DNA of 64,000 nucleotides, from positions 806,001 through 870,000 of the forward strand of contig NZ_CP013293.1 of assembly GCF_001456155.1 (NCBI RefSeq), read 5' to 3'. Numbering within the stretch: position 1 is the first letter of the stretch; every line of letters starts with the position of its first letter. Positions 26,175 to 35,146 of the stretch are shown here, piece after piece. The notes beneath the pieces were generated by a model. The model was not told where the DNA came from. It saw only the letters and a list, made by a program, of their open reading frames with translations, and searched no databases. Source of the DNA: Chryseobacterium sp. IHB B 17019 (GTDB lineage Bacteria > Bacteroidota > Bacteroidia > Flavobacteriales > Weeksellaceae). A program made the translations under genes and the position numbers.

Positions 26175-28151
26175 ATGATTTCCAAACAGACCATAGACAA
26201 AATATTCTCAACGATCCGTGTAGAAGAGATTGTGGGAGAATATGTGCAGTTGAAGAGGGCAGGGTCTAATTTTAAGGGGCTCAGTCCGTTTCATGATGAA
26301 AAAACACCGAGTTTTGTAGTTTCTGCAAGCAAGCAGATTTGGAAAGATTTTTCGACCGGAAAAGGGGGAACGGCCATTTCTTTTTTAATGGAAATTGAAA
26401 ATTTTACCTATCCCGAAGCCCTTCGCCATGCGGCAAAAAAGTATGGAATTGAGATTGAAGAAGATCAGAAAGACTTTTCTGAAGAGGCAAAGCAGGCTCA
26501 CACTGAAAGAGATGTACTGTACAAAATCCATGAGGTTGCGAATAATTATTTCCAGGAAACGCTTTGGGATTCTGAGGAAGGGAAAAGTATTGGTTTAGCG
26601 TATTTTAAAGAGCGTGAACTGAAAGATGATATCATCAGAAAGTTTCAACTGGGATACTCTCCAGAGCAGAAAAATGCTTTTACGGCGTATGCTTTAGAAA
26701 AAGGATATTCTAAGGAAGCTCTTGAAAAATCCGGACTTTCCATCTTCCCTGAAAACACACCGACAGGTGTTGACCGTTTCCGGGAAAGGGTTATTTTCCC
26801 GATTCACAGCTTTTCCGGAAGAGTACTTGGTTTTGGAGCGAGGATTCTTAAAAGTAATGTCAAAACCGCGAAATATCTCAACTCTCCGGAAACGGAAATT
26901 TATCATAAATCCAATGTTCTTTACGGATTAAATCAAAGCAAACAGGCAATTTCCAGAAAAAATGTCTGTCTTTTGGTGGAAGGATATATGGACGTGATTT
27001 CGCTTCACATGTCCGGAATTGAGAATGTAGTGGCAAGTTCAGGAACTTCTTTAACGACGGAACAAATTAAGCTTATTAAGAGATTAACGGAAAATGTTAC
27101 TATCCTTTTCGACGGTGATAATGCCGGTATCAAGGCCAGCTTCCGAAGTATTGACATGTTGCTGACGGAAGGTATGAATATCCGTGTTTTGCTTTTCCCG
27201 GACGGTGATGACCCCGATTCTTTCGCCCGAAAGCATCCTCAGGAATATGTTGAAAAATTCATCGAAAATGAAGCGATGGATTTTATTGATTTTAAAGCTG
27301 AGATCCTTTTAAAAGAAGTTGGAAATGATCCTATAAAAAAAGCGGAAGCGATCAGGGATATTGTAAAATCTGTAGGTTTTGTTCAGAATGCTTTAAAAAG
27401 AGAAGTTTACCTTAAAGAAGTTTCCAATAAATTCGGGTTGTCTGAGCAGAGTTTGTTTAATGAATTGGATGTTCAGAAGCAAATAATTCAGAATCAGACA
27501 CAAAAAGCCCAGTCCAGAGCGGAAGCCCAGCCGGCAAAGCTTGAAATTGTAAGTGAAAGTAAGGAAGATGTTGACCCGATTATCTTTAACGTTACTAAGC
27601 TTGAAAACGAACTGATCAACCATATGCTGAATTACGGCGATATTGTTCTCCACAGGACTACTCCCGATCATCAGGAATATGACATTACGGTAATTGAGGA
27701 AATTTTACACCATTTTGAAGAAGACGGCTATGAATTTCAGGTAGAATTGAATAAAAGGATTGTAGAATACATCAAAGAAGGCATTGAAAAGGAAGAATTG
27801 AGGAAAGGAAACTTTTTCTTCGGGTTAATGGATGAAGAGCTGAGTAAAGCCGCCGTCAGTTCTATGAATATCTACAGTGAATTGAATGACTGGAAAACAA
27901 GAAATATAGACTCGCCAAATTATGGAGATCGAATGCCCGAGCAAGTGGCCGGTGATATTTTGATTCATAAGTTCAGATATGTGAATTTCCTGATTTTAAA
28001 AACTAAAAAAGAACTCTCCGAGCACGCAGACTCTAATGAAGAAAAGTATTTTGAACTGCTGAAGAAAATTCACATGCTTACTTTGGTTTCGACAGAATTG
28101 GCAAAAATCTTAAATTATTCGGCTATTACAGGGATTTATACTGACAGATAA
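26175..28151 (+). CDS. dnaG: DNA primase
   Basis: DnaG makes RNA primers for replication. The 658-aa protein has the CHC2-like N-terminal domain (residues ~1-95), the RNAP core with ARILKSNVKTAKYLNSPET, and the Toprim domain with VCLLVEGYMDVISLHMSG and VTILFDGDNAG. The N-terminal domain lacks the zinc ligands: the usual CPFH is SPFH and the CxxC strand (HCFGCG) is KDFSTGKGG, while KTPSFVVSASKQ is preserved. The C-terminal DnaB-interacting region is present but diverged. It is followed 110 bp later by clpP on the same strand. Confidence 0.93.
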   Translation: MISKQTIDKIFSTIRVEEIVGEYVQLKRAGSNFKGLSPFHDEKTPSFVVSASKQIWKDFSTGKGGTAISFLMEIENFTYPEALRHAAKKYGIEIEEDQKDFSEEAKQAHTERDVLYKIHEVANNYFQETLWDSEEGKSIGLAYFKERELKDDIIRKFQLGYSPEQKNAFTAYALEKGYSKEALEKSGLSIFPENTPTGVDRFRERVIFPIHSFSGRVLGFGARILKSNVKTAKYLNSPETEIYHKSNVLYGLNQSKQAISRKNVCLLVEGYMDVISLHMSGIENVVASSGTSLTTEQIKLIKRLTENVTILFDGDNAGIKASFRSIDMLLTEGMNIRVLLFPDGDDPDSFARKHPQEYVEKFIENEAMDFIDFKAEILLKEVGNDPIKKAEAIRDIVKSVGFVQNALKREVYLKEVSNKFGLSEQSLFNELDVQKQIIQNQTQKAQSRAEAQPAKLEIVSESKEDVDPIIFNVTKLENELINHMLNYGDIVLHRTTPDHQEYDITVIEEILHHFEEDGYEFQVELNKRIVEYIKEGIEKEELRKGNFFFGLMDEELSKAAVSSMNIYSELNDWKTRNIDSPNYGDRMPEQVAGDILIHKFRYVNFLILKTKKELSEHADSNEEKYFELLKKIHMLTLVSTELAKILNYSAITGIYTDR

Positions 28152-28261
28152 GTTGAGATTACATCTTAAAATAATCAGCATTATGACAAAAAGTCCTATA
28201 AAATTTTAGGAATAAAAGTTGTAATTTAAACTTTGTAAAATTTAATATACACAATAGAAAT

Positions 28262-28951
28262 ATGGACATTAAAAAAGAATTCAGAGACTTCTCTGTAAAG
28301 CATTTAGGAAACAGCGGTTTGGTTACCGATCAGTATATGGGAATGTATGGCCCAACGAATCTTACACCGTACATCATGGAAGAAAGAAGGTTGAACGTTG
28401 CCCAGATGGACGTTTTCTCCCGTTTGATGATGGACAGAATTATCTTCCTGGGAACAGGAATCGATGATCAGGTGGCAAATATCGTTACGGCGCAGCTTTT
28501 ATTCTTAGAAAGTGCAGATCCTTCAAAAGACATTCAGATTTATATCAATTCCCCTGGTGGAAGTGTTTATGCGGGATTAGGGATCTATGACACGATGCAG
28601 ATCATCAAGCCGGATGTAGCGACTATCTGTACAGGTATTGCAGCTTCAATGGGAGCGGTTTTACTGGTTGCAGGAGAAAAAGGTAAGCGTTCTGCGCTTA
28701 AGCACTCAAGAGTGATGATTCACCAGCCTTCAGGAGGTGCACAAGGTGTTGCTTCGGATATGGAAATCAACCTGAGAGAGATGTTGAAACTAAAGCAGGA
28801 GCTTTACGAGATCATTTCCGAACATTCCGGACAAACTTATGAATGGGTAGAAAAATCTTCCGACAGAGATTACTGGATGACTTCTGAGGAAGCAAAAAAC
28901 TTCGGAATGGTAGATGAGGTTTTACAGAGATCAACCAAAGAGAAAAAATAA
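28262..28951 (+). CDS. clpP: ATP-dependent Clp protease proteolytic subunit
   Basis: ClpP forms the tetradecameric serine protease barrel fed by ClpX or ClpA/C. The 229-aa protein shows IFLGTGIDDQVANIV, YINSPGGSVYAGLGIYDTM, catalytic Ser in CTGIAASMGAVLLVAG, catalytic His in RVMIHQPSGGAQG, and catalytic Asp in DRDYWMTSEEAKNFGMVDEV. The N-terminus carries about 30 more residues than E. coli ClpP after processing, which may be a propeptide. An intrinsic terminator follows closely. Confidence 0.94.
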   Translation: MDIKKEFRDFSVKHLGNSGLVTDQYMGMYGPTNLTPYIMEERRLNVAQMDVFSRLMMDRIIFLGTGIDDQVANIVTAQLLFLESADPSKDIQIYINSPGGSVYAGLGIYDTMQIIKPDVATICTGIAASMGAVLLVAGEKGKRSALKHSRVMIHQPSGGAQGVASDMEINLREMLKLKQELYEIISEHSGQTYEWVEKSSDRDYWMTSEEAKNFGMVDEVLQRSTKEKK

Positions 28952-28974
28952 TTTTCTTTAAAAAATATCAATTG

Positions 28975-29010
28975 AAACGCACTGACAAATGTTGGTGCGT
29001 TTTATTTTTT
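28975..29010 (+). terminator. Intrinsic terminator after clpP
   Basis: AAACGCAC pairs with GTGCGTTT around an 11-nt loop, followed by a T-rich run. Confidence 0.8.
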
Positions 29011-29018
29011 TAATTATT

Positions 29019-29118
29019 TGGAGCTGTTTCGCGCTATCCACTCATACTCCTCGCGCAGCCGCATTCTTTCAGAGCCAGCTCCTGCTGTGGGGTAACCGTT
29101 ACTATCGCGGCTAGGGTG
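29019..29118 (+). repeat. REP-like interspersed element, copy 1
   Basis: It begins GAGCTGTTTCGCGC and ends ATCGCGGCTAGGGT, matching two other copies at 42749-42832 and 55704-55823. The ends can pair (AGC with GCT, CGCG with CGCG). Here the 5' CGCG/3' CGCG replaces the CCCG/CGGG of the other copies, a compensatory change. The inner part differs completely between copies. Confidence 0.65.
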
Positions 29119-29150
29119 TTAGGTGATGCTATGAATGACAGTCATACACT

Positions 29151-29216
29151 TTCAAACCACCCCCGTCAAAAATTCTTACGAATTTTCGCCACTCCCAGAG
29201 AAGGGGAATTTTTTGC
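29151..29216. repeat. CACCCC/GGGG hairpin element, copy A
   Basis: The segment reading CGTCAAAAATTCTTACGAA then TTTCGCCACTCCCAGAGAAG then GGGAATTTT resembles 36350-36400 base by base over about 50 bp. Both copies lie in spacers. Confidence 0.55.
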
Positions 29217-29325
29217 GCGTGATCATTCGCGTATCGATTTTTTTTAACAATTTTTATAAACTTATATTTCGTAAACGGCATTGTTTTTCCACTAAAAAAG
29301 TTACAACACTTAAAATCATACAATT

Positions 29326-29874
29326 ATGTCAAAGAAAATTGCAATTTTAGCCACAAACGGTTTTGAGGAAAGTGAATTGAGATCACCAAAAGAACACCTT
29401 GAGCAGCAAGGCTGGACAGCGGATATCATCAGCCCGGAATCCGGAACAATAAAATCCTGGGCCGAAAAAGACTGGGGACAGGAATACAACGTCGACAAGA
29501 CATTGGATGAGGCCAATGCTTCAGATTATGATGCTTTGGTTTTGCCGGGCGGCGTTATCAACCCGGATCAATTACGAACCAATGAAACAGCTTTGTCTTT
29601 TGTCAGAGGTTTTTTTGAGCAACAGAAGCCCGTGGCAGCGATTTGTCATGGCCCACAGATTTTAATCAATGCGGAAGTGGTTCAGGGAAGAAATATGACT
29701 TCCGTAAACTCCATCAGTAAAGACCTGAAAAATGCGGGTGCCAACTGGGAAGACAGTGAAGTAGTAGTGGACAATGGATTGGTAACAAGCCGTACCCCAA
29801 AAGATCTTCCTGCTTTCAATGCTAAAATGGTTGAAGAGATCATGGAAGGAAAACATGAAGATCAGACCATATAA
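29326..29874 (+). CDS. DJ-1/PfpI family protein
   Basis: The 182-aa protein belongs to the PfpI/YhbO branch of the DJ-1 superfamily (protease/deglycase/chaperone activities are reported for the family). It shows KIAILATNGFEESEL at the N-terminus with the conserved Glu, ALVLPGGVINPDQLR, the nucleophile elbow VAAICHGPQILI with the catalytic Cys followed by His (about residues 105-116), and TSRTPKDLPAFNAKMVEEI. It is cytoplasmic. It follows an intergenic region loaded with repeats and has its own terminator. Confidence 0.9.
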   Translation: MSKKIAILATNGFEESELRSPKEHLEQQGWTADIISPESGTIKSWAEKDWGQEYNVDKTLDEANASDYDALVLPGGVINPDQLRTNETALSFVRGFFEQQKPVAAICHGPQILINAEVVQGRNMTSVNSISKDLKNAGANWEDSEVVVDNGLVTSRTPKDLPAFNAKMVEEIMEGKHEDQTI

Positions 29875-29897
29875 TTTCAAACTAAAGTTAATTATAC

Positions 29898-29927
29898 AAG
29901 GCTTAGATTTTATCTAAGTCTTTTTTG
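29898..29927 (+). terminator. Intrinsic terminator
   Basis: GGCTTAGAT pairs with ATCTAAGTC around TTT, followed by six Ts. Confidence 0.82.
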
Positions 29928-30009
29928 AGTAAAATTAAAGTACAATTGTTATTAAATTCAAGATCAGTTTACAATCAATATCTACTTTCGCTTCCAATAA
30001 AAAGTGAAC

Positions 30010-31269
30010 ATGAAAAAACTCTTATTACCTTTACTTGCAGTTGTTGCGTTGGTAGCTTGTAATGATGATAATGTAAATAATCAGGAGATTAATTATTCCA
30101 AACTTCCGCAGGAATTCCCTTTTTCAACCCTGATGACTCTGAACGGAGTAAACGTTATCAACGGAGGTTTCGGTTCCGGAGCAACAGCGCATCCCACAAG
30201 GAAGGGAGAGTTTTATGTAATTACCGATCGTGGCCCGAATGTAGCCTATTCAAACGGTATTAAAATCTTAGTTCCAAACTTTACACCGACAATCATGCAT
30301 TTTAAAATTAATGCAGACGGAAATATAGAAGTGCTTAAATATATTAAGCTTAAAAATCCTTCCGGACAACTGATCACCGGTCTTCCAAATCCCGCCGGAA
30401 TGGGAAGCACAGGAGAAACTGCCTATGCAGCAGACGGAAGTGTTTTAGGAACTGATAATTACGGCTTAGACAGTGAAAGTATCGTTGCCGCTGCAGATGG
30501 AACCTTCTGGGTTTCTGATGAGTACGGACCACACATGGTTCATTACAGTGCAGATGGAGTAGAAATGGAGAGAATTAGCCCGATTGGTGTAAACACAGGA
30601 GCCAGAAAACTTCCCGCTGTTTTCGCAAAAAGAAGACCCAACCGCGGAATGGAAGGAATGTGCATGACACCAGACGGAAAAATGCTGGTAGGTACGATGC
30701 AGTCGACAATGTATGTTCCTACAAAAGCTTTGGCAACCAATACAACTTTAACGAGAATTGTAACTTTTGACCTTGCAACAGGACAGACCAAACAATATTT
30801 ATACAAACAGGACGGCGGTGCTTCGGATTCTGTTTGCGATATCACCCCAATCAGCAATACGGAATTTTTAGTCATTGAAAGGGACGGAAATTTCGGTTCG
30901 GTGGGCGGACTTAAAAAAGTGTATAGAATTAATCTTTCCAATGCTTCCGATGTTTCAGGAACTGATCTTACAGCCGTTGACGGTATGAAAATCAACGGGA
31001 AAACGCTCGAGCAAAGCACCTGGGATGAAATCAACACCACAGGATTGAAGCCTGTTACGAAGACTTTAGCTGTTGATCTGGTTGCAAAACTGGGTTACGA
31101 GCATGATAAATTTGAAGGAATTGTGTATTTGGGAAATAATAAACTGGCAATTTTCAATGATGATGATTTTGGAGTTGCAGACGATGGAAACGGGAACCCA
31201 AAAACGAAAATTCTTCCTAAAACAGGAAAACAGGATAAAGGAACGATGTATATAGTCGATATTCAATAA
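30010..31269 (+). CDS. Phytase-like esterase family lipoprotein
   Basis: The 419-aa product has a lipoprotein signal peptide ending at a lipobox Cys (LLAVVALVAC), so it is probably anchored in a membrane, in Bacteroidota often the outer one. The body is the PF13449 esterase-like activity of phytase family: GGFGSGATAHPTRKGEFYVITDRGPN, ESIVAAADGTFWVSDEYGPHMV, RPNRGMEGMCMTPDGK and FLVIERDGNFG. A six-bladed propeller is expected. The ATG at 30010 is used in place of a GTG two codons earlier. A GC-rich terminator follows. Confidence 0.85.
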   Translation: MKKLLLPLLAVVALVACNDDNVNNQEINYSKLPQEFPFSTLMTLNGVNVINGGFGSGATAHPTRKGEFYVITDRGPNVAYSNGIKILVPNFTPTIMHFKINADGNIEVLKYIKLKNPSGQLITGLPNPAGMGSTGETAYAADGSVLGTDNYGLDSESIVAAADGTFWVSDEYGPHMVHYSADGVEMERISPIGVNTGARKLPAVFAKRRPNRGMEGMCMTPDGKMLVGTMQSTMYVPTKALATNTTLTRIVTFDLATGQTKQYLYKQDGGASDSVCDITPISNTEFLVIERDGNFGSVGGLKKVYRINLSNASDVSGTDLTAVDGMKINGKTLEQSTWDEINTTGLKPVTKTLAVDLVAKLGYEHDKFEGIVYLGNNKLAIFNDDDFGVADDGNGNPKTKILPKTGKQDKGTMYIVDIQ

Positions 31270-31285
31270 TTAGATTTTGTAAAGG

Positions 31286-31320
31286 AGCGGCGGCATCTTC
31301 GATGCCGCCGCTTTTGTTTT
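31286..31320 (+). terminator. Strong GC-rich intrinsic terminator
   Basis: AGCGGCGGCATC pairs perfectly with GATGCCGCCGCT around TTC, followed by a T-rich run. Confidence 0.92.
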
Positions 31321-31576
31321 AGACTTATTTTCCGAAGATTATATGGATTTGCATATCTAATTTTGTGGCTTATTTGTGAAAATATTCGTGATATTTTTGT
31401 TTAAATTTCGTAGATTTTTTTACGCAAGTTTAATTAGTATAATCAACACAAGTAAGCAAAGAATAATCAGCAAGTTGATTTGATGAAGCTATGTTTTCAC
31501 GCTTCGCGAGCAGATTTATTTGCCTTGCCTACTAAAATAAAGATAATAAAATCTTTGCGTTAAATCGATTTTAAGA
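31321..31576. other. Non-coding spacer with short word repeats
   Basis: After the terminator the spacer contains repeated words such as TTATTTGTG, ATTCGTG and ATATTTTTG, and a small hairpin (AAAGAT/ATCTTT near 31539-31556). No coding frame is credible. Confidence 0.45.
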
Positions 31577-31906
31577 TTAATATTGAATTAAATCATTTAA
31601 TGGAGGAGGATCATACAAGGCAATTTCCCAGTTTTCGTAAGGAGGATCAATTACGAAACTCGAATCACAATAGGTTCTAATATAATCCGTTGCTCTTTTT
31701 TCTGCATATTTTGCATTTAAAACCTGCCCATCCTCATCAAGTTCAATTACATTTACATAGATTGCAAAAGTCTGTTCAATTACACTAGGTTCTTCTCCAT
31801 AAAGGCATAGATAATCAATTCCTTGAAGTGTATATTGACTTCCACTTGCCATAAAATATGCAAAAGTTCTTAAAGCTCCGCTAAAAGATTGACTAAGTCT
31901 TTTCAT
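31577..31906 (-). CDS. Hypothetical protein, possibly DUF7677-like
   Basis: This 109-aa soluble protein starts MKRLSQSFSGALRTFAYFMA and ends in PPLNDLIQY. The N-terminal SFSGALRTFAYFMASG and the YLCLYGEEPSVIEQTFAIYVNVI strand are compositionally normal and look like a real small domain. The start resembles a family I associate with DUF7677, with low certainty. It lies just downstream of tpiA on the same strand (27 bp), so it is probably co-transcribed. Confidence 0.65.
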   Translation of the reverse strand: MKRLSQSFSGALRTFAYFMASGSQYTLQGIDYLCLYGEEPSVIEQTFAIYVNVIELDEDGQVLNAKYAEKRATDYIRTYCDSSFVIDPPYENWEIALYDPPPLNDLIQY

Positions 31907-31933
31907 AATAACCTAATAATTGGTTATACTATA

Positions 31934-32692
31934 TTAATTAAAAGCCTCAATAATCTTAGAAAAATCCTCCAGTTTCAAAGCCGCTCCACCAATCAATCCA
32001 CCATCAATATCCGGCTGAGAAAAAATCTCTTTTGCATTATCCGGTTTTACAGAACCACCATAAAGAATAGAAACTTCGTCAGCCACTTCCTGTCCGTACT
32101 TTGCAGCGATAATATTTCTAATGTGGGCATGGATTTCCTGAGCTTGTTCAGGACTTGCCGTTTCGCCTGTTCCGATAGCCCAAACCGGTTCGTAAGCGAT
32201 CACTACTTTTTTAATTTCCTCCGCAGAAAGTGTGAAAAGCGCAACTTCAGTCTGGTTTTTTACCACTTCAAAATGTTGACCGGCTTTTCTCTGTTCCAGG
32301 GTTTCTCCGTTACAGTAAACAGGAATTAAACCTTTATCAAGAGCCAATTTAATCTTTCTGTTGCAGTGAGAATCTGTTTCACCGTGATATTGTCTTCTCT
32401 CAGAATGCCCGATCAAAGAACCCGTTGCGTCGATTGATTCCAGCATATCTGCAGAAATTTCTCCTGTATAAGCTCCGCTTTCGTGCTCACTCATATCTTG
32501 AGAAAATACACCGATTTCGTCTTTTTCGAAAATATCTTTCGCCATCATCAAATATAAAGACGGAGGTGCAATCCAGACCTCACAGTTCGTGGCATTATTG
32601 TTTTTATAGCTTAATAATTGAACCATTAATTGTTGGGCATCAATTACATTTTTGTTCATTTTCCAGTTTCCTGCAACTATTTTTCTTCTCAT
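31934..32692 (-). CDS. tpiA: Triosephosphate isomerase
   Basis: TpiA interconverts dihydroxyacetone phosphate and glyceraldehyde 3-phosphate. The 252-aa TIM barrel has the substrate Asn-Lys in GNWKMNK, the catalytic His in SLIGHSERRQY (about 93-103), the catalytic Glu loop VIAYEPVWAIGTG (about 163-175) and the phosphate-binding SILYGGSVK and DGGLIGGAAL. All active-site residues are present. It is followed by a small hypothetical gene. Confidence 0.95.
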   Translation of the reverse strand: MRRKIVAGNWKMNKNVIDAQQLMVQLLSYKNNNATNCEVWIAPPSLYLMMAKDIFEKDEIGVFSQDMSEHESGAYTGEISADMLESIDATGSLIGHSERRQYHGETDSHCNRKIKLALDKGLIPVYCNGETLEQRKAGQHFEVVKNQTEVALFTLSAEEIKKVVIAYEPVWAIGTGETASPEQAQEIHAHIRNIIAAKYGQEVADEVSILYGGSVKPDNAKEIFSQPDIDGGLIGGAALKLEDFSKIIEAFN

Positions 32693-32702
32693 AGATTTAT
32701 AT

Positions 32703-32780
32703 TTTATAGAAGTTAGAGATTAGAAACTAGAATTACAGTAAGTTTTAAATTATATCTAGCTTCTAATATCTAGTTTCTCA
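32703..32780. repeat. Word-repeat intergenic hairpin
   Basis: The words AGTTAGAGATTAGAAACTAG and its approximate complement CTAGCTTCTAATATCTAGTTTC occur on both sides of the spacer between the tpiA and TerB-like genes, and can fold into one long imperfect hairpin. Confidence 0.5.
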
Positions 32781-32781
32781 A

Positions 32782-33132
32782 TTAATTAATTTTCCAAAGA
32801 TTTTTCAAAAGCTTATAGAATGAATGTTCCTCATCCGTTACCTTATTGTCTGCTTTTATCAGGGTTTTGGCAAATTGTACAAACTTCTGACGCTCCTCTT
32901 GCGTAGAATCATCAAAAAAACAACGAGCATGGAATTCAAAATGACCTTTCCATTCTTCCGGCTTCAGTAGGGCGATGGTTTCCAATTCGTTATCAAGGTC
33001 CATTTTAAAAGGAAATTCATCAGCTAAGTATTGCTGAACAAGCATTCCTTCTTCAGGAGCAAACTCCCCATCCACAGAGGAAAGAATCATTAATAAATGA
33101 TAACCGGCAATCGATTTATTTGACTTTTGCAT
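32782..33132 (-). CDS. TerB-like protein
   Basis: The 116-aa helical protein has the spacing of the TerB/tellurite-resistance fold: SIAGYHLLMILSSVDGEFAPEE with the acidic loop, a central helix pair, and FAKTLIKADNKVTDEEHSFYKLL with a second acidic loop. These two Asp/Glu-rich turns are the putative metal sites of the family. It has no membrane segment. The physiological role is unknown. It lies between tpiA and a DoxX-like gene on the same strand. Confidence 0.7.
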   Translation of the reverse strand: MQKSNKSIAGYHLLMILSSVDGEFAPEEGMLVQQYLADEFPFKMDLDNELETIALLKPEEWKGHFEFHARCFFDDSTQEERQKFVQFAKTLIKADNKVTDEEHSFYKLLKNLWKIN

Positions 33133-33238
33133 TTGTAATTTTATAGTTTAAGTTTAGTGTTTAAAATTTTGTTTAAAGTTATCGGATTCAAAATTCAAAT
33201 CCATAATTCAAAATTGACCATTTTCCATTCACAATTAA

Positions 33239-34348
33239 CTATTTCACATAGTCTTTCGCAGGCTGTTTGTCTACAATTTTTCCGTTTTGTAAAATTAAAA
33301 CAAAAGGATTGCTCCTTGCAATGGTTTTGATGGCAGTTCCGTCCATCATCATATTTTTAACGGTCTTAAAAGTATTTGGGTCGGTGGAAACTCCGTACAC
33401 AACATTCGCTCCCTGACTTTTAACTTTAGCCTCAACCTGTTTAAGCAATTCAGGTGAAATATCTTTTGGATGATAAGAGAAAACCAGAATGGCTTTAGGG
33501 GCATTGATCACTTCATCAGTAGCTTCCATTCCAGTCGGATCCTCGATTTTAAACTTAACAATCTCCGATTTATAACCTTCTTTTATTAAGACCGATTCAT
33601 TTTTTCCTTCCTCAATTTTCCATGGCGAACCTTCCTCCCAATATTTTGTTTCTTTAATATAATCGTCCTGATTTACCTTCAAAACTTCTCCTGTTTTCTG
33701 ATTTTTAAGAGAGTAAAAAGTTTTGTATTCTGAAGGGTTTTTGTTGATTTTTTCCTTTTCAGCTTTTAAATCCGTTCCTATTTTATAATCACGGAAATCA
33801 ATCATCGGTTCATGCATAATTCCCTGAGACATAATGAAAATCATAATCAGAGAAAAAATTCCCAACAGAATATATTTAAATTTACTGGAAGAATCTTTCG
33901 TGGTAGAGCTATGATCATCCTTTTTCTTAAACTCTTTTCTATAAAGAATAAATAAGATAATTAAACCTACCAAAAGAACAATATCTTTAATAAAACTTTC
34001 CCAAGGGGTAAACTTAATGGCATCTCCGAAACAGCCACAATCCGTTACTACATTGAAATATGCGGAGTAAAATGTAAGGAAACCAAAGAAAACACAAAGC
34101 GCAATTAATGCTGAAAGAGTGAATTTAAGCTTTAATTTTAATAAAAGCATAAATCCTAAAAGCAGCTCCAAAACCACAACAATTATTGAAAAAAGCAGGG
34201 CAAATTTCTCAAAAAAAGGCATATTGAAAACCGCAGGCGAGAAGTATTCCTCCATTTTAAAGGAAAAACCTACCAGATCCACCGCTTTTACAAAACCTGA
34301 AAGAATAAAAATAACAGCAATAACGAAACGTAATAAACCTTTTATCAT
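33239..34348 (-). CDS. DoxX/MauE-like membrane protein, BT_3928 family
   Basis: The 369-aa protein has a four-helix DoxX/MauE-type membrane domain (residues ~1-150), with GLLRFVIAVIFILSGFVKAVD and FNVVTDCGCFGDAIKFTPW, where CxCFG is a redox-type Cys pair. A fifth helix (FKYILLGIFSLIMIFIMSQG) leads to a soluble C-terminal domain with an ILVFSYHPKDISPELLKQ thioredoxin-like strand but without a CxxC. The ATG at 34348 lies directly after the stop of the DUF1599 gene, which indicates translational coupling. A role in periplasmic thiol/disulfide chemistry is inferred. Confidence 0.82.
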   Translation of the reverse strand: MIKGLLRFVIAVIFILSGFVKAVDLVGFSFKMEEYFSPAVFNMPFFEKFALLFSIIVVVLELLLGFMLLLKLKLKFTLSALIALCVFFGFLTFYSAYFNVVTDCGCFGDAIKFTPWESFIKDIVLLVGLIILFILYRKEFKKKDDHSSTTKDSSSKFKYILLGIFSLIMIFIMSQGIMHEPMIDFRDYKIGTDLKAEKEKINKNPSEYKTFYSLKNQKTGEVLKVNQDDYIKETKYWEEGSPWKIEEGKNESVLIKEGYKSEIVKFKIEDPTGMEATDEVINAPKAILVFSYHPKDISPELLKQVEAKVKSQGANVVYGVSTDPNTFKTVKNMMMDGTAIKTIARSNPFVLILQNGKIVDKQPAKDYVK

Positions 34349-34349
34349 A

Positions 34350-34916
34350 TTAAATAGTTTTGGATTCAACATTGTTCTCTTTTTCGGAGAATTTTATTAA
34401 GCAGAAAACAGCATAATTCAGCATATCAAAATAATTTGCATCAAGGCCTTCTGAAACGATGGTAACTCCTTGATTATCTTCAATTTGTTTTGTTCTTAAA
34501 ACTTTCTGATAAATCAAATCTGTGATGGAAGAAATTCTCATATCTCTCCATGCCTCGCCGTAATCGTGGTTTTTTCTTTCCATTAAATTCTTGGCATCAG
34601 TGGAATATTTATCGTAAAGATTTAAAATCTCTTCTTTATTTTCGTTAAAATCATTGGAAAAGCCTTTTTCAAGTTGTATCAACCCAATAATCGAGTAGTT
34701 CACAATTGCGATGAATTCATCTTCTTCACTTTCATCCACCATTTTCTTATCAGTCATCTGTAACGTACGGATTCTGTTGACTTTAATGTAAATCTGATCC
34801 GTAATGGAACTCGGTCTTAAAACTCTCCATGCTGCACCGTAATCCTGTAATTTTTTACTGAAAAGTTCACGGCACTGACCCATAATTTTCTCGAACTGTA
34901 CTGATGTTTTTGACAT
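34350..34916 (-). CDS. DUF1599 protein with internal duplication
   Basis: The 188-aa soluble protein consists of two similar halves. Each has an HDYG/QDYG-AWR motif followed by SSITD-IY-KV-R (KLQDYGAAWRVLRPSSITDQ, and KNHDYGEAWRDMRISSITDL). The function is unknown; the motif is characteristic of DUF1599 in Bacteroidota. The start MSKTSVQFEKIMGQC at 34916 is chosen because the upstream in-frame extension is composed of low-complexity spacer sequence. It is coupled to the DoxX-like gene and divergent from folP. Confidence 0.85.
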   Translation of the reverse strand: MSKTSVQFEKIMGQCRELFSKKLQDYGAAWRVLRPSSITDQIYIKVNRIRTLQMTDKKMVDESEEDEFIAIVNYSIIGLIQLEKGFSNDFNENKEEILNLYDKYSTDAKNLMERKNHDYGEAWRDMRISSITDLIYQKVLRTKQIEDNQGVTIVSEGLDANYFDMLNYAVFCLIKFSEKENNVESKTI

Positions 34917-35090
34917 AAATCCTCTTAATCTTTCAAATATACGAAATTTTGTGTTTGAGAGGGTTTTTAGGTTTGAGAGTAAGAGGGATTTAGAGCAGTA
35001 GATATAAGGTTTGAGAACTAAAGTAGAGTTCTGGTGATGGGCATTCGGTGTGTTTATTGATATTTTTATGCGAGGCAATTATTTTTCTCT

Positions 35091-35098
35091 TAGTTTTG
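35091..35098 (+). promoter_or_regulatory. -7 box TAGTTTTG for folP
   Basis: TAGTTTTG matches TAnnTTTG. A start point near 35105 supports translation starts at 35117 or 35147 but excludes one at 35048. Confidence 0.5.
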
Positions 35099-35146
35099 TA
35101 TCAATTCTCATCCAAAATGTCCAATAAGAACATATATATCACTCCT

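Noticed and set aside
29993..30000. TACTTTCG as promoter of the phytase-like lipoprotein gene
   Set aside because: It would put the start point within about 3 nt of the ATG, which is less likely than an upstream promoter I could not locate.
30543..31040. 165-codon antisense frame within the phytase-like gene
   Set aside because: It lies wholly inside a well-supported gene and has no recognisable features.
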